Origin: an uncultured Clostridia bacterium
GTDB taxonomy: Bacteria > Bacillota > Clostridia > Oscillospirales > Ruminococcaceae
Length of the DNA: 5,247 bases
Assembly (NCBI GenBank): GCA_947177545.1
Contig: CAMWVF010000113.1
Coordinates: 1 to 5,247, forward strand
Direction: 5' to 3'
Shown: one piece after another, positions 1-5,150 of the stretch
Position numbering within the stretch: the stretch's first letter is position 1
Layout of the letters: every line of letters begins with the position of its first letter
Notes under the pieces: model-generated
Seen by the model: the letters and a program-made list of their open reading frames with translations, nothing else
What the model was told of the DNA's origin: nothing
The model's database searches: none
Translations under genes and position numbers: made by a program

Positions 1-784
1 TTAAAGCCTCGGTAATATTTATTGGCAGACTGCACCCTATAAACCCTTTCAGAGACTGTATCGGCAGGGTCATATCTCCGCAGCCGAAACGAATTATTCC
101 CACAAGTAAACCGCTTCCGTAAATTAAAATACCACCTAAAACTGACACGAAAAAAATTACCGCAGCCTTAATAAGAGCAAGTTTTACCCGACCGTTTTTC
201 AGCGGCTTTATAAGTCCGAAAATTCCCGTTTCCCGTTCCTTTAGTGTCAGTACCATTACCGCCGCAAGTATCGGAAAAATCAGCAAAATATCGCATACGG
301 GATTGTCCGCCGCAAGCAAAATTCCCTCCGACCGAAAGCCTTGCGGAACTACTTCGGAAACCTTTTCGTATGCAGGCGGAGTTTTTACCGCATTTTTATA
401 TGTGAAACTATTTTTGTCTGCAAAAATCGAGACCGAAGTAACATTGTCCGCCGCTGTTTTAATACTTTCAAGATAACTTTTGTAGTTCATCAGACTTTTA
501 AAATACTCTTGCTGACCGTATAAAAACTGCATACGGATAAAGCTGTCGTAATCAAAATTTTCGGCAGTACGGAACTCGTGTATCTCATCTTCGATATAGC
601 CGCAAATTCCCTCGGTATTCATATTTTCCGTTTTGGAATAAAAGGCTTTGTACTCGTCGTCGCTTACGCCTGCGGGGTCTGCCGCAAACGAGGAATACAC
701 GCATAAGACCAAAGCCGCGGCAAGTCCGAATAAAAACAGTCGGGATGTGAAAAGCTTGTAAAGTTCATTTTTAAACATTTTCAT
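1..784 (-). CDS. ABC-2 type transporter permease, partial (C-terminus beyond window edge)
   Basis: Membrane subunit of an ABC exporter-type transporter, partner of the ATPase encoded just upstream. I translated it by hand because the frame has no stop before base 1: 261 codons are visible. A first hydrophobic segment lies at about residues 16-34, followed by a roughly 130-residue polar, probably extracellular domain (about 36-160). A second membrane segment is at about 164-181 and a third at about 202-231. After the second segment comes the sequence KERETGIFGLIKPL, the E-R-E-x-G element typical of ABC-2/CcmB-like permeases. The start at 784 gives a 4-bp ATGA overlap with the ATPase stop and has a weak GGTGA six bases upstream. 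A second in-frame ATG at 778 is possible. One or more further membrane segments should follow outside the window. The substrate cannot be told from sequence. The large loop between segments 1 and 2 is seen in several ABC-2 exporters. Confidence 0.85.
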   Translation of the reverse strand, partial: MKMFKNELYKLFTSRLFLFGLAAALVLCVYSSFAADPAGVSDDEYKAFYSKTENMNTEGICGYIEDEIHEFRTAENFDYDSFIRMQFLYGQQEYFKSLMNYKSYLESIKTAADNVTSVSIFADKNSFTYKNAVKTPPAYEKVSEVVPQGFRSEGILLAADNPVCDILLIFPILAAVMVLTLKERETGIFGLIKPLKNGRVKLALIKAAVIFFVSVLGGILIYGSGLLVGIIRFGCGDMTLPIQSLKGFIGCSLPINITEAL

Positions 785-1512
785 TCGTCATCACCGTAAT
801 ATTCCATATACAGATTTTCAAGATTTTTTCCATCGGAATTCACCTTGCTCACAAGCTCGCCGACTGTGCCGCTGTCGATAATTTCGCCGTCCTTTATGAA
901 AATAATTTTATCCGCGATAGTCTCGATATCCGAAACTATGTGGGTGGAGATTATAATTATTTTTTCCTTTGCAAGACTACTTACAAGCCGCCTTATTATT
1001 ACTCTTTGCTTCGGGTCAAGACCTGCTGTGGGTTCGTCAAGAATTATCAATTTGGGGTCGCCGAGAAGCGCCTGTGCAATCAAAGTCCGCTGCTTCATTC
1101 CTCCCGAAAAGCCGCCGATTTTTTTGTCGGCGCAGTCGGAAAGCTCCACCAATTTCAATACGCGTGACACTTCGCCGTCTATGTCTTTCGGGAAAATCCC
1201 TTTCAAAGCCGCAATGTACCCCACAAATCTTGCCGCGGTAAAGGTTGGATATAGCTCCTGCTGCTGTGGCATAAAGCCTATAACACTTCGGAAATCGCTG
1301 CCCATTTTTGCGGTATCGCCGCCGTTCCACAAAATCTTCCCACCCTTGTCGCAGTCAAGATTTTGAGTAACAATATTCATCAGCGTAGACTTCCCCGCGC
1401 CGTTGGGACCCAAAATGCCGCAAATCCCGTCCTCAAAAGTAATGCTGACATTATTTAACGCACACTTTTTAGAGTAATGCTTTGAAATATTTTCAAGGCA
1501 AAGCGTGTTCAT
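781..1512 (-). CDS. ABC transporter ATP-binding protein (exporter type, CcmA-like)
   Basis: Nucleotide-binding subunit that powers the neighbouring ABC-2 permease; cytoplasmic face of the membrane. At 243 residues it is a complete single-domain ATPase. Visible motifs in order: Walker A GPNGAGKST (35-43), Q-loop glutamine in MPQQQ (about 83), signature FSGGMKQR (135-142, a normal variant of LSGGQ), Walker B LIILDE (155-160), D-loop AGLD (163-166) and the switch histidine in STH (191). All catalytic residues are present, so it should be active. The start at 1512 overlaps the stop of the upstream lipoprotein gene by ATGA and has a strong GGAGGAG site at 1518-1524. Its own stop overlaps the permease start, so expression of the pair is probably translationally coupled. 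The sequence resembles the CcmA/YhaQ-type exporters, which include drug, peptide and bacteriocin-immunity transporters. The exact substrate is unknown. Confidence 0.96.
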   Translation of the reverse strand: MNTLCLENISKHYSKKCALNNVSITFEDGICGILGPNGAGKSTLMNIVTQNLDCDKGGKILWNGGDTAKMGSDFRSVIGFMPQQQELYPTFTAARFVGYIAALKGIFPKDIDGEVSRVLKLVELSDCADKKIGGFSGGMKQRTLIAQALLGDPKLIILDEPTAGLDPKQRVIIRRLVSSLAKEKIIIISTHIVSDIETIADKIIFIKDGEIIDSGTVGELVSKVNSDGKNLENLYMEYYGDDE

Positions 1513-2627
1513 ACTATCTCCTCCACGATATACTCCGACTCTCTGACGGAAATGTACATATCGGTAATATCCTCAATGTTACTCATAGGCTTTTTCAAAA
1601 TAAATCTTTCGTTAAGATAATGAACAGGCTCGTAAAAAAAACTTTCTGACGCATATTCGGGATTTATTTTATACACCTTGCCTGTTTTTATATCCGCACA
1701 AATTTTTCCGTCGCTTGAGATAACATAGCCGTTCAGAATATACAGCAGACCAGTTTCCGCCTTAAAATTATCAATAAAAATATCATAGCCGTTCTCGGGC
1801 TTAAGACAAATTCCGTTCTCGGTCGTATATATATAATACCCCTCGCCTATATATAATGGCTCGGGCAGGTCGTTTTCCGAAACGTTTTTATCCGCGATAT
1901 TGAGACAATAATGCTTAAGCGTATATAAACTCATTACATCATCGGTTCCAATATCAATTGAATCCCAGTCAATTTTATTTTCACTTACGGAAGTGTGATA
2001 ATAAATTTTGCCGTTCCATATCCCGTAAACCCAATCACCCGAAGAATATCCTTTGTATATCTCCACCATATTTTCAAATTCGCCGCTTTCAAAGTCATAG
2101 CTGCACAAATATCCTACAGTATAATTGGTGCTGCTGCCGTATTCGTCAAATTCAACATCCTCGGCGGTAAAATAAATAGTTGAACCGTCAACTATTATTC
2201 TGTCGCCTACAGAGATACTTAATCCGTCAATTTTATATATTTCCTTCCTGTTAGTTCCGTCGGGGTCGGCTTTATTAATATGTGTAACAAACTGATATTC
2301 ACGTTCGTCATTCATATAAATATCGTATGTAAAATAATAAATGTTTCCGCCGTACAAAATGGGATGATGTTCCATTCCAAATGCGGAGCAGGAATTTTCA
2401 TCTATATGAGGGCAGTTAGGTTTAGCGCAGATATACGCTGTACGCATTGCTTCAAAATCGCAAAAAAGCAGTCTGCTGTTGTTGTCGCTGTAAAGCTCGC
2501 CGTTATTGCAAACGTTGATATACGGGCTTACAATTCTGAAATATCCGCCGTCCGTTTCAGAAATTTTTTCACAGCCAGTCAGCAATAACGCCACCAAAAT
2601 AAAAGCTAAAGTAATCTTCTTTTTCAT
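1509..2627 (-). CDS. Lipoprotein with beta-propeller-like repeats, function unknown
   Basis: A 372-residue predicted surface lipoprotein. The N-terminus has a KKK positive region, a hydrophobic core and a lipobox LLTGC, so Cys19 should be lipidated after signal peptidase II cleavage. The mature part contains recurring strand-like units with the pattern G-x-I/Y-Y-Y/F (about 93-99, 149-154, 206-210, 262-268 and 298-304). This suggests a beta-propeller or DUF5050-like fold; that is inference from the pattern, not a confirmed domain. Near the N-terminus is a cysteine/histidine cluster, CAKPNCPH followed by a further Cys (67, 72, 74 and 80), a motif I recall from other clostridial lipoproteins of unknown role. 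The start at 2627 overlaps the preceding gene's stop by ATGA, with GAGGAG at 2639-2644, 11 bases upstream. It sits between a solute-binding-like lipoprotein and an ABC exporter, so a sensing, capture or immunity role at the surface is possible but unproven. Confidence 0.85.
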   Translation of the reverse strand: MKKKITLAFILVALLLTGCEKISETDGGYFRIVSPYINVCNNGELYSDNNSRLLFCDFEAMRTAYICAKPNCPHIDENSCSAFGMEHHPILYGGNIYYFTYDIYMNDEREYQFVTHINKADPDGTNRKEIYKIDGLSISVGDRIIVDGSTIYFTAEDVEFDEYGSSTNYTVGYLCSYDFESGEFENMVEIYKGYSSGDWVYGIWNGKIYYHTSVSENKIDWDSIDIGTDDVMSLYTLKHYCLNIADKNVSENDLPEPLYIGEGYYIYTTENGICLKPENGYDIFIDNFKAETGLLYILNGYVISSDGKICADIKTGKVYKINPEYASESFFYEPVHYLNERFILKKPMSNIEDITDMYISVRESEYIVEEIV

Positions 2628-4174
2628 TTATTTTTATACTCCTCATACTGTCTGTTGCACTCATCAATTATTTTTTGTATGCCGCTTTCTTCAAGATTTT
2701 TCTCCAGTTCCGCAAGACTTTCATCAAAGCTGTCGCCGTGCAAAAAAGTATTTTCAAACAAAACATCAAATGTATCAGCTGTTTCTTTTTCCGTTCCTCT
2801 ACCGTCAAAGGCAAACTCAATATCAGACGGTACATTCGCGTTTTCAAAGACTTCAGAATACGCTGCTGCCATATCAAGAGGTTCGTCCTCAAAAGGATAA
2901 CAAATCATTTTATTGATAAAACGGTCAAGACTTATTCTATTACCAACCACATCAACTTTACCGTCAACAAGGTTATAGTCTGTACCCTCAATGCCAAATG
3001 ACATCAGATTATTCAAGTACGGATCGGTTTGCGTAAGCGCAAGCAATTCAAAAGCTTTATCCTTATATTGTGACGATGAACAAATTCCAGTAGCCATATA
3101 CGACGCTCTTACAGAAGTATTTTCGTTAAAAACGGGATATGCCGAAATTATGTTGTCCCAATAATTCACATCACACGGTTTGCCGTCTTTATAAATTTCT
3201 TTACCGCCTGCATAATTACTTTGTAAAATAAAGAAACTATTTAAATGAACTTTACTCATATTTGTGACAAAGTTTTTTTCTTTTAAAAACATAAAAAACT
3301 TTATTCGCTCCAAATAAGCATTATTTTCAAGTACACTTTTTGCGCACTTTTCATTTTCATCCCAGAAAACTGCTGAAGTTATATCTTGAACGTCAGAATA
3401 AAATGATTGAATATTTAAGTTATTATACATAGCAAAAACATCACAATTTTCGTTTTCTTTAACAGACTGCAAAATATCAAGCTGCTCCTCTATAGGCTTG
3501 GAAATGTCAAAACCATATTTGTCCGCCAATTCTGCATTTACATAATATCCGTAGTCATCACTTAGATTGTGCATACTTCCGTCAATACCATAAATTTTAC
3601 CGTTTACTCTAAGTCCTGCCCAATGATTTTCGGGCATAAGGTAGTATAGTTTTTTCCCCATATCGGTTTTAAAATATTCGTCCAGCGGTTCAAAAAGCCC
3701 GTTGTAAATATACTTGTGGTAAGCGTTATTGCCTGATTCACCTACGTTAGTGAAAGATGTGTAAATAACGTCAACTTGCTCGCCTTTTTCAATCATTTCA
3801 ATAACACGATCTGTATAAAAATATTCATCTTCCGTAGAATACTTAATTGGATAAAAACATACAACAAAGTCATATCCTTTATCATTAAGATATTCGTTTA
3901 TTTCATTTACTCTTACAGGAGCTTCGTAATCATACGCAGAACCCTCCATTACCCATACGAGAACGGTCTTATCTGGATATTTATCCTTTATTTTATCATA
4001 TGACGGATATTGTTCGGAGGTATCCTGATTTTCGTTTGTAACAATCCAATTAAGATTTCCACCAAAAGATGAAGTGTCTATGCTTTCAATATCATTATCC
4101 TTTGAGCAAGAACACAGATTGAACAGGGAAATAATTATTATCATTATATAAATATAAGAAAAATTTTTTATCAT
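2624..4174 (-). CDS. Extracellular solute-binding-protein-like lipoprotein (family 1 type)
   Basis: A 516-residue surface lipoprotein. From the chosen ATG at 4174 the protein opens with a very hydrophobic signal segment (residues 5-20) and a lipobox-like LCSC, so Cys23 is the likely lipidated residue. The frame is open 27 codons further upstream, but those codons lack a signal-peptide layout, and the GGAGGT site at 4184-4189 fits only the 4174 start. Family-1 solute-binding features: VDVIYTS (about 134-140), GLFEPLDEYF (159-168), HWAGLRVNGKIYGI (184-197) and GYYVNAELADKYGFD (209-223). This family normally captures sugars or peptides for an ABC importer. Here no MalF/MalG-type permeases follow; the nearest transporter is an exporter type, so the ligand and partner are unclear. 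The stop overlaps the next gene by ATGA. Base composition is clearly more AT-rich than the ATPase gene downstream. Confidence 0.9.
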   Translation of the reverse strand: MIKNFSYIYIMIIIISLFNLCSCSKDNDIESIDTSSFGGNLNWIVTNENQDTSEQYPSYDKIKDKYPDKTVLVWVMEGSAYDYEAPVRVNEINEYLNDKGYDFVVCFYPIKYSTEDEYFYTDRVIEMIEKGEQVDVIYTSFTNVGESGNNAYHKYIYNGLFEPLDEYFKTDMGKKLYYLMPENHWAGLRVNGKIYGIDGSMHNLSDDYGYYVNAELADKYGFDISKPIEEQLDILQSVKENENCDVFAMYNNLNIQSFYSDVQDITSAVFWDENEKCAKSVLENNAYLERIKFFMFLKEKNFVTNMSKVHLNSFFILQSNYAGGKEIYKDGKPCDVNYWDNIISAYPVFNENTSVRASYMATGICSSSQYKDKAFELLALTQTDPYLNNLMSFGIEGTDYNLVDGKVDVVGNRISLDRFINKMICYPFEDEPLDMAAAYSEVFENANVPSDIEFAFDGRGTEKETADTFDVLFENTFLHGDSFDESLAELEKNLEESGIQKIIDECNRQYEEYKNK

Positions 4175-4183
4175 ATAACATTG

Positions 4184-4189
4184 ACCTCC
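4184..4189 (-). promoter_or_regulatory. Ribosome binding site that fixes the solute-binding lipoprotein start
   Basis: GGAGGT on the minus strand lies nine bases before the ATG at 4174. It decides against the longer reading frame, whose first ATG (4255) lies inside the 4214-4254 hairpin region and has no such site or signal-peptide layout. Confidence 0.85.
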
Positions 4190-4213
4190 GAATAAAAGTT
4201 TTAAATAGAAATA

Positions 4214-4254
4214 TGTGCGTATTACAGTATCAAAAATGATAAATAACACGCACA
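4214..4254 (-). other. Second intergenic hairpin, possible weak terminator
   Basis: TGTGCGT/ACGCACA outer arms (4214-4220 with 4248-4254) continue through a G-U pair and TTA/TAA. An internal loop separates these from TATCA/TGATA, and a UUUU loop closes the stem. The following minus-strand stretch (4213 down to about 4192) is moderately T-rich but broken by other bases. It may act as a leaky terminator or processing site that limits read-through from the secreted-protein gene into the lipoprotein and ABC genes. Confidence 0.6.
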
Positions 4255-4262
4255 CATTTTCT

Positions 4263-4299
4263 GTTTTTCAAATATTCAATCAATGAATCTTTGAAAAAC
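4263..4299 (-). other. Hairpin directly after the secreted-protein stop codon
   Basis: Arms GTTTTTCAAA/TTTGAAAAAC (4263-4272 with 4290-4299) pair over 10 bp. After one mismatch a further 5 bp pair, around a 5-nt loop. It begins two bases after the TAA at 4302. There is no U-tract after it. Such structures after a small, highly expressed exported gene often stabilise the proximal mRNA and lower expression of the genes behind it; that role is inference. Confidence 0.6.
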
Positions 4300-4301
4300 A
4301 C

Positions 4302-4682
4302 TTACCACGACATTGGATAATTACCACTGGTTATTTTGCCATCCGTTGCGGAGTGGGTTGAATTTACAGAAATCCATGTCCCTCCACCATTTGTGATTGA
4401 AGCCTGTGTGCCAGTTTGTGCACCGTTTCCATTTGAAGCAGTATTTACATTTGTCGTTCCTTTAGCGTAGTATCTTCCAACTATTGATACAGACACACTT
4501 CCGCCAGTTGCATTAATGCTTGTTGTAGCTGTTGCACTTGTAGAAGTAACAGACAAAGTAGCATACGCTTTTACACCATTTCCAAAATCATAAAATTCAA
4601 CTGCACTAACATTCAGTGCCAACGCCGATGTCATCAACGCGCAAGCAGCAAGGCTTGCAATAGTTTTCTTAAGTTTTGTCAT
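4302..4682 (-). CDS. Small secreted Ser/Thr/Gly-rich protein, possible lactococcin-972-like effector
   Basis: A 126-residue protein with a clear Sec signal peptide: TKLKK at the N-terminus, a hydrophobic core (about 8-23) and a VSA cleavage site, predicting a mature protein of about 99 residues starting VEFYDFGNG. The mature part has no cysteine and no lipobox or sortase motif, so free secretion is expected. It is rich in Ser, Thr, Gly, Ala and Asn with alternating beta-type stretches such as VSVSIVGRYY, and ends NYPMSW. The early G-N-G-V, the HSAT element and the aromatic C-terminus loosely recall the lactococcin 972 bacteriocin family. That is a resemblance by eye, not a match I can confirm. 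A strong AGGAGG at 4690-4695 precedes the ATG by seven bases. It is followed by two hairpins and then by lipoprotein and ABC exporter genes, a context that fits an exported peptide with an immunity module. An adhesin fragment or structural surface protein are alternatives. Confidence 0.9.
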   Translation of the reverse strand: MTKLKKTIASLAACALMTSALALNVSAVEFYDFGNGVKAYATLSVTSTSATATTSINATGGSVSVSIVGRYYAKGTTNVNTASNGNGAQTGTQASITNGGGTWISVNSTHSATDGKITSGNYPMSW

Positions 4683-4746
4683 AATATGACCTCCTAAATT
4701 TGCTTATGTAACAATATGTCGCGCTCATATATGTTATGGTGTTTAA

Positions 4747-4760
4747 ACTGAACATTCAGT
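4747..4760. promoter_or_regulatory. Short inverted repeat, possible operator
   Basis: ACTGAA (4747-4752) and TTCAGT (4755-4760) are perfect 6-bp arms around 2 bp, lying 65-78 bp before the secreted-protein ATG. It could be a protein-binding site, as the RNA loop would be too tight. I found no convincing -10/-35 pair beside it, so the assignment is weak. Confidence 0.25.
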
Positions 4761-4776
4761 ATCGTATATACCATTA

Positions 4777-4797
4777 CCTCGCTTAGCTGCTGCGAGA
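4777..4797 (-). other. Small GC-rich hairpin in the leader of the secreted-protein gene
   Basis: Arms 4777-4782 and 4792-4797 (CTCGC/GCGAG core) form a 6-bp stem with a 9-nt loop in minus-strand RNA; the outermost pair is a U-G wobble. It is unusually GC-rich for this spacer and lies about 95 nt upstream of the secreted-protein ATG. Together with the neighbouring stems it makes most of the 4777-4876 stretch structured. Confidence 0.4.
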
Positions 4798-4801
4798 CAA
4801 T

Positions 4802-4827
4802 TGATACCTTGAAGTTTAATTGTATCA
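4802..4827 (-). other. Alternative stem competing with the long spacer hairpin
   Basis: TGATAC (4802-4807) and GTATCA (4822-4827) can form a 6-bp stem with a 14-nt loop. One arm uses the same bases as the outer 3' arm of the long hairpin, so the two structures exclude each other in part. That layout is reminiscent of an attenuator, but the stem is short and no terminator is linked to it. Confidence 0.25.
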
Positions 4828-4876
4828 GATTTTATCCCTGCAAAACTCTGCATAACAGGGATAAAACCTGATGACA
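4821..4876 (-). other. Long hairpin in the spacer between the AgrD-like and secreted-protein genes
   Basis: Arms 4824-4840 and 4856-4872 pair over 17 bp around a 15-nt loop, with one G-U pair in minus-strand RNA (an A-C mismatch on the plus strand). A further three pairs (4821-4823 with 4874-4876) form past a single bulged base. No U-run follows in either direction, so it is unlikely to be an intrinsic terminator. Its position in a 248-nt non-coding stretch suggests an RNA element that sets the relative levels of the two peptides, or an mRNA processing/stability structure. Confidence 0.7.
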
Positions 4877-4926
4877 GTATTTGAGTTTACTCACTTTTAG
4901 CCCACCTTGCGCTACAGTTTTGCTCT

Positions 4927-4967
4927 GAAATCAGAATTTTCTCAGTTTTTTGATTTTTTCTGATTCC
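4927..4967 (-). other. Hairpin across the stop codon of the AgrD-like gene
   Basis: Arms 4927-4936 and 4958-4967 pair as a 10-bp stem with one G-U wobble in minus-strand RNA, around a 21-nt A-rich loop that holds the last codons. No U-tract follows, so it is not a standard terminator. It may protect or modulate the 3' end of the short coding region. Moderate support: the arms are AT-rich and the loop is long. Confidence 0.35.
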
Positions 4968-5083
4968 TTGGGCTGGTGCTGCCAAGATAAACAAGCTGAA
5001 TTTGCGCTCTTTACTGCCGAAATTTCCGATTTTTTAATAAGCGAATTAGAAACGCATTTTTTAGCAATTTCTACAAGTTTCAT
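4931..5083 (-). CDS. AgrD-like cyclic lactone autoinducer peptide precursor
   Basis: A 50-residue gene translated by hand. Residues 1-25 (MKLVEIAKKC...) can form a short amphipathic helix. They are followed by SANSACLSWQHQPKESE and a basic tail KKLRKF. The layout of helix, then Ala/Ser/Asn, then a Cys (31) four to six residues before a Q-P-K-E segment, then a charged tail, matches AgrD-type precursors as I know them from Staphylococcus and Clostridia. In those, AgrB cleaves after the ring region and the Cys closes a thiolactone. The likely ring is C31 to Q35 or H36; I cannot decide which. AAAGGAGG at 5093-5100 lies nine bases before the ATG, and a near-consensus promoter sits just upstream. 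No agrB, agrC or agrA is in the window, so the processing and sensing genes must be elsewhere. An unrelated RiPP precursor or a small membrane-active peptide are the alternatives. Confidence 0.8.
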   Translation of the reverse strand: MKLVEIAKKCVSNSLIKKSEISAVKSANSACLSWQHQPKESEKIKKLRKF

Positions 5084-5111
5084 GCCCTTTTTCCTCCTTT
5101 CGACTTTATAG

Positions 5112-5129
5112 CAACATTTTACAATGTTG
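5112..5129. promoter_or_regulatory. Inverted repeat covering the -10 box, candidate operator
   Basis: CAACATT (5112-5118) and AATGTTG (5123-5129) form a perfect 7-bp inverted repeat around a 4-bp centre. It covers the -10 hexamer and part of the spacer of the promoter in front of the AgrD-like gene. A dimeric repressor bound here would block polymerase. The arms are short and AT-rich, so chance cannot be excluded. Confidence 0.35.
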
Positions 5130-5144
5130 AAAATCGAAAGTCAA
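5116..5144 (-). promoter_or_regulatory. Sigma-A-type promoter of the AgrD-like gene
   Basis: On the minus strand a -35 box TTGACT (5139-5144) and a -10 box TAAAAT (5116-5121) are separated by exactly 17 bp; each matches consensus at five of six positions. Transcription would begin near 5109, giving a leader of about 25 nt to the ATG at 5083, which contains the AAAGGAGG site. It is the only convincing promoter in the window, so it may drive the secreted-protein and lipoprotein/ABC genes as well, if transcription passes the structured spacer. Confidence 0.82.
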
Positions 5145-5150
5145 TAGCTT

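Noticed and set aside
341..523. Plus-strand 60-codon frame
   Set aside because: It is antisense to the permease, whose continuous frame, membrane segments and ERExG motif are convincing.
845..1366. Long plus-strand open frame of 173 codons, and other frames at 940-1330
   Set aside because: They lie antisense or out of frame over the ABC ATPase, which has every catalytic motif. They lack ribosome sites and recognisable domains.
2506..2916. Plus-strand open frame of 136 codons and smaller ones around 1958-3001
   Set aside because: Antisense shadows of the two lipoprotein genes, with no ribosome site and low-complexity, Phe/Arg-rich products.
4175..4255. N-terminal extension of the solute-binding lipoprotein to the ATG at 4255
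   Set aside because: The extra 27 residues do not form a signal peptide, the start falls in a strong hairpin, and the only good ribosome site points to 4174.
4694..4774. 26-codon minus-strand frame (ATG at 4774, TAG overlapping the AGGAGG of the secreted-protein gene)
   Set aside because: The nearest Shine-Dalgarno-like GAGG is only two bases from the ATG and buried in a hairpin, and the peptide has no recognisable features. The overlap with the ribosome site is probably chance.
4821..4876. Long spacer hairpin as a Rho-independent terminator or mobile-element end
   Set aside because: No U-tract follows on either strand, and there is no target-site duplication or transposase nearby.
4683..4930. 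Independent promoter for the secreted-protein gene, for example TGGTATATA near 4766 or TGATACAAT near 4823
   Set aside because: Both look like extended -10 elements, but neither has a usable -35 at 16-18 bp, and the second lies in the long hairpin. I could not support either.
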